Assembly: GCF_009664085.1 (NCBI RefSeq)
Contig: NZ_CP039268.1
Coordinates: 357,501-421,500, forward strand
Origin: Thermochromatium tepidum ATCC 43061
GTDB taxonomy: Bacteria; Pseudomonadota; Gammaproteobacteria; Chromatiales; Chromatiaceae
DNA length: 64,000 nt
Direction of reading: 5' to 3'
Below are positions 47,479 through 58,152 of this stretch, piece after piece. A program made the translations under genes and the position numbers. Every line of letters starts with the position of its first letter. Position 1 is the stretch's first letter. A model generated the notes under the pieces. The model did no database searches. It was not told the origin of the DNA and worked only from the letters and a program-made list of their open reading frames with translations.

Positions 47479-47765
47479 CGCGCGCCCGTCTCTTCACTGC
47501 GGCTGGGCTCATGCTCGCCGTCATCCTGACGGCGATCGCCGTCGTTTACACCAAATATCTGACACGCCTCCATTTCGTCCAATTGCAGGATCTGCGCGCC
47601 CAGCGCGATGCGATCGATGTCGAATGGAACCGTCTGCGTCTCGAGGAGGCCGCACTCTCGACCCATGGGCTCGTCGAGCGCAAGGCCCGTCATGAGCTCG
47701 GCATGTTTGCGCCCCGGGCCGGCGATGTACTCTTGATCGAGGAGCGCGTCCATGCCCAACCCTAG
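47475..47765 (+). CDS. ftsL: Cell-division protein FtsL
   Basis: A 96-residue bitopic membrane protein: one span ([20 protein letters not shown]) and a periplasmic coiled coil ([20 protein letters not shown]) that binds FtsB and FtsQ in the divisome. It is recognised by topology and by its place between rsmH and ftsI. Stop-start overlaps on both sides (ATGA with rsmH, 14 nt with ftsI). Confidence 0.93.
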   Translation: MTRARLFTAAGLMLAVILTAIAVVYTKYLTRLHFVQLQDLRAQRDAIDVEWNRLRLEEAALSTHGLVERKARHELGMFAPRAGDVLLIEERVHAQP

Positions 47766-49533
47766 TCGTCGCGTTCGCAAGCCCCTGCCGCCGCTGAAAC
47801 CGCGCCGTGCGCCCAATACGGCGCTGCGCCGCCGACTGCTGCTGTCGGCGCTGGCGCTGGCCTTCATCATGCTGACGTCCGGGGTCTTCTATCGCCAGGT
47901 GATCCAAACTGAGTTTCTGCAACGTGAAGGCGAGGCGCGCTATCTGCGCGACGCCGTCATTCCGGCCCGCCGCGGCATGATCAAGGACCGCAACGGTGAG
48001 CCGCTGGCCGTGAGCACGCCGGTAGAGACACTGTGGGGCGAGCCGCGCAAGCTGGTCGACCAGCTCGACAAGCTTGCCGTGATCGCCCGGGCCCTCGATA
48101 TGGACGCGGCCTTTTTGCGCGATCGCATCGAGTCTAACTGCGACAAGGGTTTCCTCTATATCAAGCGTCGTATGACCCTTGATGAGGCGCGGGCGGTGCG
48201 TGCGGCGATCGCCGAACACAAGATCGAGGGACTCGACTTCGAAACCGAATATCGTCGCTTCTACCCGGGCGCCGAGGTCTTCGCCCATGTCATCGGCTTC
48301 ACCGACATCGAGGATCGCGGACAGGAGGGGCTCGAGTTGGCCTATGACCGGGTGCTCAAGGCCGAACCGGGTCTGCAGCGCGTCATCCGTGATGGGCGTC
48401 GCCGTACCGTGCAGCAGGTCGAGCAGATCCGCCCACCGCGTCCAGGGCAGGATCTGGTCCTGAGCCTGGATCGGCGCCTCCAGTATTTGGCTTATCGTGA
48501 ACTCAAGGCAGCCGTGTCCGAGCACAAGGCCAAGGGCGGAAGCCTAGTGGTGCTGGACGTGGCCACGGGCGAGGTGCTGGCGATGGTCAATCAGCCCAGC
48601 TTCAACCCCAACAGCGATCGCACCGGGAGCAGCGAGCGCCGGCGCAATCGCGCGCTCACGGACGTCATGGAGCCGGGTTCGACGCTCAAGCCGTTCGTGG
48701 TCGCCGCCGCGCTCGAACGCGGGGTCATCACGCCAGCGAGCCGTTTTTCGACCGCGCCCTATAGCATCGGGAGCAATGTCGTGCGCGACGTGCACAATTA
48801 TGGCACGCTCGATGTCACCGGCATCATCACCAAGTCGAGCAACGTCGGCGCGGTGAAGATTGCACAGAAGATGAGCTATGAGGATCTGTGGCGCCTCTAC
48901 GATCGGCTCGGATTCGGCCATCCGACGGGGGTCGGCTTTCCGGGCGAAAGTCGCGGACTGCTCAGGCACTACTCGACCTGGCGGCCCTTCGAGCATGCCA
49001 CGCACGCCTTTGGCTATGGTCTCTCGGTCACGCCAATGCAACTGGCGCAGGCCTATCTCGTCTTGGCCGCCGATGGGGTGAAGCGCCCGGTGACCCTCTT
49101 CAAGCGCAATCCGCTCATCCAAACCGCCTCGACACCCGAGGGTGTGCGTCTGTTGAGCCAGGATACAACCCGCCGCTTGCGCGCCATGATGGAGACCGTG
49201 GTCTCCGAGCAGGGCACGGCCAAGCAGGCGATGATCGCCGGCTATCGTGCCGCCGGCAAGACCGGGACGGCCAAGAAGTCGGCGGGCAGGGCCGGCTATG
49301 CGGACAATCGTTATCAATCTGTCTTCGCCGGGATCGTCCCCGCGCGTCAGCCACGTTTCGTCATGGTGGTCATGATCGATGAGCCGAGTGCCGGTGCCTA
49401 TTATGGCGGCGTGGTCGCTGCACCCATCTTCCAACGGGTGATGGAGGGGGCGCTGCGGCTGTTCAATGTCCCACCCGACGATCCCGAGCCGTCGATGATG
49501 CTCGCGCAACACATCCAGGGAGCAGTGCCATGA
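47752..49533 (+). CDS. ftsI: Peptidoglycan D,D-transpeptidase FtsI (PBP3)
   Basis: A 593-residue septal transpeptidase. One N-terminal membrane span (LLLSALALAFIMLTSGVFY), the pedestal region with RRGMIKDRNGEPLA, and the penicillin-binding domain with Ser310-x-x-Lys313 (STLK), Ser362-Ser-Asn364 and Lys503-Thr-Gly-Thr. Length is typical. Its TGA is formed within the first copy of a 13-bp tandem repeat. murE, which normally follows, is missing. Confidence 0.96.
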   Translation: MPNPSRRVRKPLPPLKPRRAPNTALRRRLLLSALALAFIMLTSGVFYRQVIQTEFLQREGEARYLRDAVIPARRGMIKDRNGEPLAVSTPVETLWGEPRKLVDQLDKLAVIARALDMDAAFLRDRIESNCDKGFLYIKRRMTLDEARAVRAAIAEHKIEGLDFETEYRRFYPGAEVFAHVIGFTDIEDRGQEGLELAYDRVLKAEPGLQRVIRDGRRRTVQQVEQIRPPRPGQDLVLSLDRRLQYLAYRELKAAVSEHKAKGGSLVVLDVATGEVLAMVNQPSFNPNSDRTGSSERRRNRALTDVMEPGSTLKPFVVAAALERGVITPASRFSTAPYSIGSNVVRDVHNYGTLDVTGIITKSSNVGAVKIAQKMSYEDLWRLYDRLGFGHPTGVGFPGESRGLLRHYSTWRPFEHATHAFGYGLSVTPMQLAQAYLVLAADGVKRPVTLFKRNPLIQTASTPEGVRLLSQDTTRRLRAMMETVVSEQGTAKQAMIAGYRAAGKTGTAKKSAGRAGYADNRYQSVFAGIVPARQPRFVMVVMIDEPSAGAYYGGVVAAPIFQRVMEGALRLFNVPPDDPEPSMMLAQHIQGAVP

Positions 49534-49553
49534 GGAAGTGCCATGAGGAGAGG
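49518..49553 (+). repeat. 13-bp tandem duplication at the ftsI-murF junction
   Basis: AGTGCCATGAGGA occurs twice in a row (about 49524-49536 and 49537-49549), so the start codon and the bases behind it are doubled. The first copy overlaps the ftsI stop; the second opens a 20-codon frame. It looks like a scar of slippage or of a deletion event. Confidence 0.85.
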
Positions 49554-49605
49554 ACTGACGCTCGCTATGGGCTTGGAATCCAACGGGATGGAGGGTCGGG
49601 GCTGA
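49543..49605 (+). pseudogene. 20-codon relic at the murE position
   Basis: ATG 49543 opens a frame beginning MRRGLTLAM and ending after 20 codons in TGATG, overlapping the murF ATG at 49605. In relatives the gene here is murE (UDP-MurNAc-tripeptide synthetase, about 490 residues). The short frame may be the first codons of a deleted murE, or merely a coupling device for murF. No MurE motif (ATP-binding T-G-T-N-G-K-T) exists in the window. Confidence 0.45.
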
Positions 49606-50951
49606 TGTGGACACTGGCTAGAGCCGTCGACTGTGTAGGCGGCGTGCTGCATGGCACCGATGTCGCCTTCTCGGGGGTCGGGACCGACTCGCGTGCCGAT
49701 TGCAACGGACAACTCTTCGTCGCCCTGCGCGGTGAACGCTTCGATGGGCACGACTATGTTGCCGCAGCCCAGGCCGCCGGGGCCGTGGCCGCTATGGTCG
49801 ACCGCCCGTTGGCGCTCGATCTGCCGCAGTGGGTGGTCGATGACACCCGGCTCGGTCTGAGGCGGCTGGCCTCTGCCTGGCGTGACCGGTTCCCGGGGCG
49901 GGTGGTCGCTATCACCGGCAGCAACGGCAAGACCACGGTCAAGGAGATGGTTGCGGCGATCCTGGCTCAGGTCGGACGGGTACGGGCCACCCAGGGCAAC
50001 CTCAACAATGACATCGGGATGCCTTTGACGCTGCTTGGCGCGCGCGACGAGGATTTTCTGGTGCTGGAGATGGGGGCCAATCACCATGGCGAGATCGGCT
50101 ATATGACCGAGATCGCGCGTCCCGAGGTGGCACTGATCACCAATGCCGGGCGCGCGCATCTGGAGGGCTTCGGCAGCGTCGAGGGCGTGGCGCGCGCCAA
50201 GGGCGAGATCGCACGCGGTTTGCCAGAGCAGGGCGTCTTCATCGTCAGTGGCGACTCGCCCTATCTCGGGCTGTGGCGCGAACTCGCCAATGGGCGGCGG
50301 ATGCTGACCTTCGCCCTGGATGGCCCAGCCGATCTGAGCGCGCCCACCGAATCGATCCGGGTCGCCTGGGGCGCTGAGGGCTTTCGGACCTCCTTCGTGG
50401 CGCGCGTGGCCGGCGAAGACTGGCCGCTTACCTTGGCCCTGGCCGGCGCGCACAATGTCCGCAATGCCCTGGCGGCGACGGCGGTCGCCCTGGCGCTGGG
50501 TCTCGACCGCACGGCCATCGCCGCTGGTCTGGCGACCCTGACACCGGTCAAGGGTCGGCTCTATCCCAGGCCCTGTCGTGGAGTGGGGGTCATCGACGAC
50601 AGCTACAACGCGAACCCCGATTCGATCGCCGCCGCCATCGCCGTGCTGGCCAGACTTGCGGGGCGGCGCTGGCTGATCCTCGGCGACCTGGGCGAGCTGG
50701 GAGAGGCGGCGGCGCATCTACACGCCGAGGTCGGGGAACGGGCGCGTGCGGCCGGACTCGAGCGTCTGCTTACGGTCGGCACCCTGAGCGCCGCGGCCAG
50801 CCGCGCCTTCGGTGCGGGCGCCGAGCACTTCGCGACTCAGGATGCCCTCCTGACCCGCCTCCAGTCCGAGTTGAGGCCCGGCGATTACATCCTGGTGAAG
50901 GGCTCGCGTCTGGCCCGGATGGAGCGCCTCGTTGAGGCGCTGTGCGCCTAG
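49605..50951 (+). CDS. murF: UDP-MurNAc-tripeptide--D-Ala-D-Ala ligase
   Basis: A 448-residue Mur ligase that adds D-Ala-D-Ala to the UDP-MurNAc-tripeptide. The P-loop GSNGKTT is at 105-111; [26 protein letters not shown] and [10 protein letters not shown] distinguish MurF from other Mur ligases. ATG 49605 is preceded by GGAGGG. An in-frame ATG at 49530, overlapping the ftsI stop, would add 25 unlike residues. It directly follows ftsI here. Confidence 0.95.
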   Translation: MWTLARAVDCVGGVLHGTDVAFSGVGTDSRADCNGQLFVALRGERFDGHDYVAAAQAAGAVAAMVDRPLALDLPQWVVDDTRLGLRRLASAWRDRFPGRVVAITGSNGKTTVKEMVAAILAQVGRVRATQGNLNNDIGMPLTLLGARDEDFLVLEMGANHHGEIGYMTEIARPEVALITNAGRAHLEGFGSVEGVARAKGEIARGLPEQGVFIVSGDSPYLGLWRELANGRRMLTFALDGPADLSAPTESIRVAWGAEGFRTSFVARVAGEDWPLTLALAGAHNVRNALAATAVALALGLDRTAIAAGLATLTPVKGRLYPRPCRGVGVIDDSYNANPDSIAAAIAVLARLAGRRWLILGDLGELGEAAAHLHAEVGERARAAGLERLLTVGTLSAAASRAFGAGAEHFATQDALLTRLQSELRPGDYILVKGSRLARMERLVEALCA

Positions 50952-50962
50952 GGCTCAATCAG

Positions 50963-52045
50963 ATGTTGCTGTATCTGACCAACTGGCTCACCGACTACTA
51001 CAGCGGGTTTTCGGTGTTTCGTTATTTGACGTTGCGCGCCATCCTCGGTGTGCTGACGGCCCTGGCCATCGCGCTCCTGGTCGGACGGCCCATGATCCGC
51101 CGTCTGCGCGCCTACAAGATCGGCCAGACCGTGCGCGACGATGGCCCACAGAGCCATCTGTCCAAGTCGGGCACCCCGACCATGGGCGGCGCCCTGATCT
51201 TGGTGGCCGTGGGCATCGCGACCCTGCTGTGGTCAGATCTAGACAATCGCTATATCTGGATCGTGCTGCTGACCACGCTTGCCTTTGGGCTCATCGGTCT
51301 GGTCGACGACTACAAGAAGCTCATCAAGCGCGACCCACGCGGCCTGATCGCGCGCTGGAAGTATTTTTGGCAGACGATCTTTGGTTTCGCCGCCGCCGTG
51401 GCGCTCTATGTGACCGCAAACTCCCCGGCTGAGACGGCATTGCTCATCCCCTATGCCAAGAATCTCTCCATCCAGCTCGGTCCCTGGTTCATCCTGCTGA
51501 CCTATTTCGTCATCGTCGGTTCCAGCAATGCGGTCAATCTCACCGATGGGCTCGATGGCCTGGCGATCATGCCGACCGTGCTGGTCGCCGGGGCCCTCGG
51601 GGTCTTCGTCTATGCCGCCGGCCACGCCCAGATCGCCAACTATCTGCTCATCCCCTATGTGCCCGAGGTCGGTGAGCTGGTGATCTTCTGCGCCGCCCTG
51701 GTCGGGGCCGGGCTCGGGTTTCTGTGGTTCAACGCCTATCCGGCCCAGGTGTTCATGGGCGATGTCGGGGCGCTTGCGCTCGGCGCTGCGCTCGGGGTGG
51801 TCGCGGTCGCGGCGCGTCAGGAACTGGTGCTCTTCATCATGGGCGGGGTCTTCGTCGCCGAGACCCTCTCGGTGATGTTGCAGGTGTTGTCGTTCAAGCT
51901 CACCGGCAGGCGCATCTTCCGCATGGCGCCGCTGCACCATCATTTCGAGCTTCAGGGTTGGCCCGAGCCGCGCGTCATCGTCCGCTTTTGGATCCTGACC
52001 GTGGTGTTGGTGTTGATCGGTCTGGCGAGTCTCAAGATCCGATGA
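50963..52045 (+). CDS. mraY: Phospho-MurNAc-pentapeptide translocase
   Basis: A 360-residue, ten-span inner-membrane enzyme that makes lipid I. Catalytic loops: [40 protein letters not shown] and the His-rich [18 protein letters not shown] 50963 gives the family N-terminus MLLYLTNWL; a GTG at 50942 inside murF would add seven residues. Its stop overlaps murD (ATGA). Confidence 0.96.
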   Translation: MLLYLTNWLTDYYSGFSVFRYLTLRAILGVLTALAIALLVGRPMIRRLRAYKIGQTVRDDGPQSHLSKSGTPTMGGALILVAVGIATLLWSDLDNRYIWIVLLTTLAFGLIGLVDDYKKLIKRDPRGLIARWKYFWQTIFGFAAAVALYVTANSPAETALLIPYAKNLSIQLGPWFILLTYFVIVGSSNAVNLTDGLDGLAIMPTVLVAGALGVFVYAAGHAQIANYLLIPYVPEVGELVIFCAALVGAGLGFLWFNAYPAQVFMGDVGALALGAALGVVAVAARQELVLFIMGGVFVAETLSVMLQVLSFKLTGRRIFRMAPLHHHFELQGWPEPRVIVRFWILTVVLVLIGLASLKIR

Positions 52046-53421
52046 ACGCGTTGCCTCATCCTGACGGTGATCGCTCTTCTGCAGTCGCGCCCAGGACCCT
52101 GGTCGTAGGGTTGGGCAAGACGGGGCTGTCTTGTGCGCGGTATCTGAGTGCACGCGGTCGGGCGGTGTCCGTGATCGATAGCCGTGCCCAGCCGCCGGCC
52201 TTGGAGGCACTGCGCTCCGAGCTACCCGAGGTCGAGGTCCACCTCGGCGGCTTCGATCCAGAGGTGTTCGCCGCGGCCACCGAGCTCGTGGTCAGCCCCG
52301 GGGTGCCGCTCACCGAGCCGCTGATCCAGCAGGCGATCGCGCGCGGGGTCCCTGTGATCGGCGACATCGAGCTCTTCGTGCGCGAGAGCTCGGCCCCTGT
52401 GTGTGCCATCACGGGCTCCAACGGCAAGAGCACCGTGACCACCCTGGTCGGGCTCATGGCGCGTCGGGCCGGGTTGCAGGTCGCCGTCGGGGGTAATCTC
52501 GGCGAGCCGGTGCTCGATCTGTTGGCGCCGAGGGTCGAGCGTTATGTGATCGAGCTCTCCAGCTTCCAGTTGGAGACCGTCCCCAGCCTGCACGCCGAGG
52601 TCGCCGTGGTACTCAATGTCTCGCCCGATCACCTCGATCGCTATGCGAGTTTTGAGGACTATGCCCGAGCCAAGGCGCGGATCTATCAGGGGGCGCGGGT
52701 CGCCGTGGTCAATCGCGACGATCCGATCGTGGCCGCCATGCCGCGCGCGCCCGAGCGTGAGATCGGCTTCAGGCTCGGCCTGCCCGAGGGCGCGGATTTC
52801 GGGGTGCGTCTGTTCGATGGTCGGCCCTGGATCTGCCAGGGCGAGGAACGGATCCTGCCGACCGCCGAGGTCTGCATTCCAGGGCGGCACAACCTGGTCA
52901 ATGCGCTCGCGGCCCTGGCGCTCGCCCAGGCGAGTGACATCCCCCTGGACAGCGCCTGTGAGGTACTGCGGACCTTTCCCGGTCTGCCGCACCGCAGCGC
53001 CTTCGTCGCCGAGCGCGCCGGCGCCTGCTGGTATGACGACTCCAAGGGCACCAATCCGGGCGCGACCATCGCGGCCCTGGAGGGATTGATCCCAGAGGAT
53101 GGCACGGGGCGCGTGGTCCTGATCGCTGGCGGTGAGGGCAAGGGCACCGATTTCACGCCGCTCCGGGCGGCTGTCGAACGCGCCGCCCGCGCCGTGGTGC
53201 TGATCGGACGCGATGCCCCGTTGATCGCGGCGGCGATCGAGGGCAGCGTGCCCCTGATCCAGGCCACCGACATGGACGAGGCCGTCGCACGGGCCGCTGA
53301 GTGCGTCGTGCCGGGCGACTGCGTCTTGCTCTCGCCGGCCTGTGCCAGCTTCGACATGTTCGAGAACTACGAGCATCGCGGCCGGGTCTTTGCCGAGGCC
53401 GTGCGGAGATTGCCCGGATGA
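52042..53421 (+). CDS. murD: UDP-MurNAc-L-alanine--D-glutamate ligase
   Basis: A 459-residue cytosolic Mur ligase that adds D-Glu. [13 protein letters not shown] opens the UDP-binding domain, GSNGKST the ATP-binding domain, and [18 protein letters not shown] and [19 protein letters not shown] the C-terminal domain. ATG 52042 overlaps the mraY stop, which fixes the start; ftsW overlaps its end in the same way. Confidence 0.96.
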   Translation: MNALPHPDGDRSSAVAPRTLVVGLGKTGLSCARYLSARGRAVSVIDSRAQPPALEALRSELPEVEVHLGGFDPEVFAAATELVVSPGVPLTEPLIQQAIARGVPVIGDIELFVRESSAPVCAITGSNGKSTVTTLVGLMARRAGLQVAVGGNLGEPVLDLLAPRVERYVIELSSFQLETVPSLHAEVAVVLNVSPDHLDRYASFEDYARAKARIYQGARVAVVNRDDPIVAAMPRAPEREIGFRLGLPEGADFGVRLFDGRPWICQGEERILPTAEVCIPGRHNLVNALAALALAQASDIPLDSACEVLRTFPGLPHRSAFVAERAGACWYDDSKGTNPGATIAALEGLIPEDGTGRVVLIAGGEGKGTDFTPLRAAVERAARAVVLIGRDAPLIAAAIEGSVPLIQATDMDEAVARAAECVVPGDCVLLSPACASFDMFENYEHRGRVFAEAVRRLPG

Positions 53422-54617
53422 GCGCCGCTGCACCCTCGAACCCCCTGTCCCGGACGCCGCGCCTGCGCCGGTCCTATCCGCTGGACTATCCATTGCTTCT
53501 GTGTGCGATCGGGCTCCTGGCCTTCGGCTGGGTGATGGTGACATCGGCCTCGCTGTCGATCGCCGAGGCCTGCTGTCAGAATCCCTTCCATTATTCGATC
53601 CGGCACGCCATGGCGCTCGGTCTGGCGTTGGTACTGGGATTCATCGCCTACAGCGTGCCGCCCCAGTGGTGGGAGCGTCATGGCGTCTGGCTCTTTCTCG
53701 CCGGCACCCTGGTGCTGGTTCTGGTGCTCATCCCTGGCATCGGTCACACCGTCAATGGCGCCACCCGCTGGATCCCGCTCGGGCCGCTCAACCTCCAACC
53801 CTCCGAGTTCGTCAAGCTGTTTGCGGTGCTCTATGTCGCCGGCTATCTGGTGCGTCATGCCGACAAGGTGGTCAATCAGATCTCGGGTTTCATCCGCCCG
53901 CTGATCCTGATCGGCGCTGCGGCCCTTTTGATCCTGATGCAGCCCGATTTTGGGACCACGGCGGTGATGCTGGCGACCGTGATGGGGATGCTGTTTTTGG
54001 GTGGAGCGAGCCTCATGCCCTTCATCGTCCTGCTCGGGATCGTCGGGGCTGGATTCATCGCCCTGGTCCTCGTGTCGCCGTATCGGCTCGAACGGGTTGT
54101 CTCCTTCCTCGATCCATTCGAGGATCCATTCAACTCGGGCTATCAGCTCAGTCAGGCGCTCATCGCCTTCGGGCGTGGTGAATGGCTGGGGGTCGGACTC
54201 GGCAATGGGATCCAGAAGCAGTATTTCCTGCCCGAGGCGCACACCGACTTTCTGGCCTCGGTGATTGGCGAGGAGCTGGGACTGGCCGGGATGCTGGTGC
54301 TGATCGCGGCCTTTGTCTTCATCACCTGGCGTGCCATCTCGATCGGCGTGCGGGCCGAGGCGCTCAGGCGTCCGTTCGAGGCCTATGTGGCTCAGGGCAT
54401 CGGTCTCTGGATCGGACTCCAGGCGTTTGTCAATCTCGGGGTCAATGTCGGCATCCTGCCCACCAAGGGGCTGACCCTGCCGTTCATGAGCTACGGCAGC
54501 AATAGTCTGATGGTCGGCTGCATGGCCATCGCCATCCTGCTACGGATCGATGTCATGCTGAGGCGCGCCGAGTCCGAGTCCAGGTTCAAGCGAGGTCCGT
54601 CATGGTCGCACGCCTAG
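53418..54617 (+). CDS. ftsW: Septal peptidoglycan glycosyltransferase FtsW
   Basis: A 399-residue SEDS-family membrane protein with about ten spans, partner of FtsI. GATRWIPLGPLNLQPSEFVK holds the conserved loop, with YQLSQALIAFGRGEWLGVGL, LPEAHTDFLASVIGEELG and LPFMSYGSNSLM as further SEDS signatures. ATG 53418 overlaps murD (ATGA), ruling out a longer frame from 53301. It overlaps murG by 16 nt. Confidence 0.95.
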   Translation: MSAAAPSNPLSRTPRLRRSYPLDYPLLLCAIGLLAFGWVMVTSASLSIAEACCQNPFHYSIRHAMALGLALVLGFIAYSVPPQWWERHGVWLFLAGTLVLVLVLIPGIGHTVNGATRWIPLGPLNLQPSEFVKLFAVLYVAGYLVRHADKVVNQISGFIRPLILIGAAALLILMQPDFGTTAVMLATVMGMLFLGGASLMPFIVLLGIVGAGFIALVLVSPYRLERVVSFLDPFEDPFNSGYQLSQALIAFGRGEWLGVGLGNGIQKQYFLPEAHTDFLASVIGEELGLAGMLVLIAAFVFITWRAISIGVRAEALRRPFEAYVAQGIGLWIGLQAFVNLGVNVGILPTKGLTLPFMSYGSNSLMVGCMAIAILLRIDVMLRRAESESRFKRGPSWSHA

Positions 54618-55693
54618 CCGTCATGGCCGGGGGGACCGGCGGTCATGTCTTTCCGGCGCTCGCCGTCGCCGAGTATCTGCGCGGGCAGGGGGCCGAGGTG
54701 TTCTGGATCGGGACCCGATCCGGCATGGAGTCGTGTCTGGTGCCCGAGCATGGGTTCGAGATGGAAGAGATCGCGATCGAGGGTGTGCGCGGCAAGGGTG
54801 GGTTGCAATGGCTCAAGGCCCCCTTTCGGCTGGCGAGCGCCTTCGGTCAGGCGCGCGCCATCCTGCGTCGCCGGCGACCGCAGGTGGTGCTCGGCCTGGG
54901 TGGCTTCGTCTCAGGTCCTGGGGGGCTCGCCGCACGCGCGCTCGGGATCCCACTGGTCATCCATGAGCAAAACTGCGTGCCCGGTCTGACCAATCGGTGG
55001 TTGGCCTGGATTGCCACCCAGGTGTTTGAGTCCTTTCCGGGTAGCTTTCCAGCGGCGCGCCGGGCGATCCTGACCGGAAATCCGGTGCGCCGGGCGATCC
55101 TGGATCTGCCGCCACCTGCCGAGCGGCTGGCCGGTCGCTCGGGTCCGATCCGGCTGTTGGTGGTCGGCGGCTCGCTGGGCGCGCAGGCGCTCAACGAGAC
55201 CGTGCCCCAGGCGCTCGCCCGACTCCCTGCCGAACGACGGCCGTTGGTGCGCCATCAGGCCGGCGAGCGTACCCTCGAACTAGCCCGCGCCGCCTATCGC
55301 AACGCCGGGGTCGCGGCCGAGGTCGTCGCCTTCATGCGCGACATGGCCGAGGCCTATGCCTGGGCCGATCTGGTGGTCTGTCGCGCTGGCGCCCTGACGG
55401 TTGCGGAACTGGCTGCCGCTGGGATTGGCTCGATCCTGGTACCCTATCCCTTTGCGGTCGACGATCATCAGGTCGGCAACGCACGCTCTCTGTCCGAGGT
55501 TGGGGCGGCACGTCTGATCCTCCAGCGCGAGCTGACGCCGGCCCATCTGGCCGACACCCTAAATGAGCTCTGCGTCGACCGCACCCGCTTGCTGGCCATG
55601 GCCGAATCGGCACGGCGGCGCGCCCAACCTGAGGCGACCGAGCGCATCGCCCGCACCTGTCTGGAACTCTCAACCCGAGGAACGCCCTCATGA
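54602..55693 (+). CDS. murG: Lipid I N-acetylglucosaminyltransferase
   Basis: A 363-residue GT-B glycosyltransferase that converts lipid I to lipid II at the inner face of the membrane. [16 protein letters not shown] (glycine loop 1), [27 protein letters not shown] and the donor site [15 protein letters not shown]-like [13 protein letters not shown] are present. Starts 16 nt inside ftsW and ends overlapping murC (ATGA). Confidence 0.96.
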   Translation: MVARLAVMAGGTGGHVFPALAVAEYLRGQGAEVFWIGTRSGMESCLVPEHGFEMEEIAIEGVRGKGGLQWLKAPFRLASAFGQARAILRRRRPQVVLGLGGFVSGPGGLAARALGIPLVIHEQNCVPGLTNRWLAWIATQVFESFPGSFPAARRAILTGNPVRRAILDLPPPAERLAGRSGPIRLLVVGGSLGAQALNETVPQALARLPAERRPLVRHQAGERTLELARAAYRNAGVAAEVVAFMRDMAEAYAWADLVVCRAGALTVAELAAAGIGSILVPYPFAVDDHQVGNARSLSEVGAARLILQRELTPAHLADTLNELCVDRTRLLAMAESARRRAQPEATERIARTCLELSTRGTPS

Positions 55694-57117
55694 ATCCCCA
55701 CCTCCAGCACACGGCGGCCAACATGGGGCGGGTACGGCGCCTGCACTTCATCGGTATCGGTGGGGCCGGGATGAGCGGGATCGCCGAACTCATGGCCAAT
55801 CTGGGCTATGAGGTCGCAGGCTCCGACCTGCGCGACGGCGAGGTGACGCACCGTCTGCGCGATCTTGGGATCAGGGTCTTTATCGGACATCGCGCCGAGC
55901 AGGTGAAGGCGGCCGATGCCGTGGTGGTCTCGAGCGCGATCGATGACGAAAACCCCGAGATCCAACAGGCACGCGCGCTCCGGATCCCGATCGTACGCCG
56001 CGCCGAGATGCTCGCCGAGCTGATGCGGTTCTATTATGGCGTGGCGGTCGCCGGCACCCACGGCAAGACGACCACGACCAGCCTGGTGGCCAGCCTCCTG
56101 GCCGAGGGCGGGCTGGATCCGACCTTCGTCATCGGCGGGCGGCTCAATAGCGCCGGCTCCAACGCCCGGCTGGGGACCAGCAAGTATCTGGTGGCCGAGG
56201 CCGATGAGAGCGATGCCTCCTTCCTTTATCTCCAGCCGATGATGGCGATCGTCACCAACATCGACGCCGATCACATGCGCACCTACGGCAACGACTTCGA
56301 TCGGCTGCGCCACACCTTCCGAGAGTTCCTGCACCATCTACCCTTCTATGGCCTGGCGATCCTCTGCATCGACGATCCCGAGGTGCGCACGCTCGTTCCG
56401 CAGATTTCGCGTCCGGTGCGTACCTATGGCACCTGTCCCGAGGCCGATCTGCGTGCGAGCGACATCCGGCAAGAGGGGATGCGCACCTCTTTCTTGGTGC
56501 ATGGCGCCGAGTTCGAGCGCCCGCTGGCGGTGACGCTCAACCTGCCGGGGCGCCACAATGTACTCAATGCCCTGGCGGCGATCAGCGTCGCCCTAGAGCT
56601 GGGTGTCGAGCATGCGGCCATCGTGCGTGCCCTGGCCGGTTTCCAGGGCGTGGGTCGGCGCTTCGTGGCACGCGAGGTGAGAGACCCCCAAGGCCGGCAG
56701 GTGCTGGTGATCGACGACTATGGCCATCACCCGCGTGAGCTCATAGCGACCCTGGCCGCCGCGCGTGCGGGCTGGCCCGGGCGGCGTGTGGTGCTGGTAT
56801 TCCAACCCCATCGCTACAGCCGTACCCAGGAACAGTTCGAGGACTTTGTCGAGGTACTCTCGACCGCCGACGCCCTGGTGTTGTGTGAGGTCTATCCGGC
56901 GGGCGAGATGCCGATCGCCGGTGCCGATGGACGCGCCCTGAGCCGCGCCATCCGGGTACGCGGCGCGCTGGATCCGATCTTTGTCCAGGGACTCAACGCG
57001 ATTCCGGGCCTGCTCGCCAATCTCATCCGCGACGGAGACATCCTGCTCGTCTCGGGCGCGGGCGACATCGGTGGCCTGGCGGCGCGTCTGCCGGGGCTGA
57101 TCGAGCAGGGACTTTGA
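55690..57117 (+). CDS. murC: UDP-N-acetylmuramate--L-alanine ligase
   Basis: A 475-residue Mur ligase that adds the first residue, L-Ala. [16 protein letters not shown] binds UDP-MurNAc, [15 protein letters not shown] is the P-loop, and [20 protein letters not shown] and [14 protein letters not shown] are MurC-type stretches. ATG 55690 overlaps the murG stop. A 147-bp gap before murB holds a possible small coupled frame. Confidence 0.96.
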   Translation: MNPHLQHTAANMGRVRRLHFIGIGGAGMSGIAELMANLGYEVAGSDLRDGEVTHRLRDLGIRVFIGHRAEQVKAADAVVVSSAIDDENPEIQQARALRIPIVRRAEMLAELMRFYYGVAVAGTHGKTTTTSLVASLLAEGGLDPTFVIGGRLNSAGSNARLGTSKYLVAEADESDASFLYLQPMMAIVTNIDADHMRTYGNDFDRLRHTFREFLHHLPFYGLAILCIDDPEVRTLVPQISRPVRTYGTCPEADLRASDIRQEGMRTSFLVHGAEFERPLAVTLNLPGRHNVLNALAAISVALELGVEHAAIVRALAGFQGVGRRFVAREVRDPQGRQVLVIDDYGHHPRELIATLAAARAGWPGRRVVLVFQPHRYSRTQEQFEDFVEVLSTADALVLCEVYPAGEMPIAGADGRALSRAIRVRGALDPIFVQGLNAIPGLLANLIRDGDILLVSGAGDIGGLAARLPGLIEQGL

Positions 57118-57157
57118 ACGGCGATGGGGACTTGAGCGGATGGATCGAGGATCACTC

Positions 57158-57268
57158 ATGAACCGGCTGGCGATGGACTGTGGCGAATCGTTGCGCGCCC
57201 TGTCGGTTATGGACGGACGGGTCCAGATGGAAGCCGGAGGCCGAAGGCAGCGGAGCGCCCAGCGATGA
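57158..57268 (+). CDS. Possible 36-aa leader peptide coupled to murB
   Basis: ATG 57158 lies eight bases after GAGG and opens 36 codons whose TGA (57266-57268) overlaps the murB ATG at 57265 as ATGA. The peptide (MNRLAMDCGESLRAL onward) is basic at the end (GGRRQRSAQR) and resembles nothing I know. It may be a real small protein, a coupling leader, or chance. It fills the only sizeable gap between mraY and ftsA. Confidence 0.4.
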   Translation: MNRLAMDCGESLRALSVMDGRVQMEAGGRRQRSAQR

Positions 57269-58152
57269 CGACGCCGTTGCGCGGTCAATGGCAGTTCGAC
57301 GAACCCCTGTCGCGCCATACGAGCTGGCGGGTCGGCGGTCCGGCGCGTCGGCTCTATCGCCCCGCGGATCTCGAGGATCTGGTCGAATTCATGCGCCAGA
57401 TCGACCCGGACGAGCCGCTGCTGTGGATCGGATTGGGCAGCAACCTGCTCATCGACGATGCTGGTTTTCCAGGTACGGTCGTCCTGATCAAGGGCACACT
57501 GGAGCGTCTGGAGCGGCGCGGTCCCGATCGCCTCTATGCGCAGGCCGGTGTCACCGGTGCCAAGCTGGCCAGGTTCGCGGCCCGTCAGGATCTGACCGGG
57601 ATCGAGTTCCTGGCCGGGATCCCCGGCACCCTGGGCGGCGCGCTCGCCATGAATGCCGGCGCCTGGGGGGGTGAGACCTGGAGCTTCGTGCGCCGGGTCT
57701 GGACCCTGGATCGACAGGGACGGATCCATCAACGCGAGGCCTCTGAGTACGAACCGGGCTATCGCGAGGTCCGGGGACCTGTGGGCGAGTGGTTCTTGGC
57801 CGCCGAGCTGGAACTGACGCCGGGTGACGGCGCGGTGAGCCTGGCGCGTATCCGCGAGCTGCTCGAGCGCCGTGCCGCGACCCAGCCGGTCGGCCAGCCG
57901 AGCTGCGGCTCGGTGTTCCGCAATCCACCGGGAGATCATGCCGCGCGTTTGATCGACTCGCTCGGGCTCAAGGGTCTGCGCATCGGCGGGGCCGAGGTCT
58001 CTTCGATCCACGCCAATTTCATCATCAATCGGGGCGGGGCGACGGCGACCGACATTGCCCGCCTGATCGAACAGATACAACACACGGTCGAACGTCACAC
58101 CGGCATCCGTCTGATACCAGAGGTGCGGCGTATCGCCGGAGAACAGACATGA
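57265..58152 (+). CDS. murB: UDP-N-acetylenolpyruvoylglucosamine reductase
   Basis: A 295-residue FAD enzyme of the shorter, type II-like kind, which reduces the enolpyruvyl group to make UDP-MurNAc. HTSWRVGGPARRLYRP, GLGSNLLIDDAGFPGTV, GIPGTLGGALAMNAGA and the proton donor region GQPSCGSVFRNPPGD (Ser) are present, with the C-terminal Glu in IPEVRRIAGE. ddl overlaps its stop (ATGA). Confidence 0.95.
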   Translation: MTTPLRGQWQFDEPLSRHTSWRVGGPARRLYRPADLEDLVEFMRQIDPDEPLLWIGLGSNLLIDDAGFPGTVVLIKGTLERLERRGPDRLYAQAGVTGAKLARFAARQDLTGIEFLAGIPGTLGGALAMNAGAWGGETWSFVRRVWTLDRQGRIHQREASEYEPGYREVRGPVGEWFLAAELELTPGDGAVSLARIRELLERRAATQPVGQPSCGSVFRNPPGDHAARLIDSLGLKGLRIGGAEVSSIHANFIINRGGATATDIARLIEQIQHTVERHTGIRLIPEVRRIAGEQT

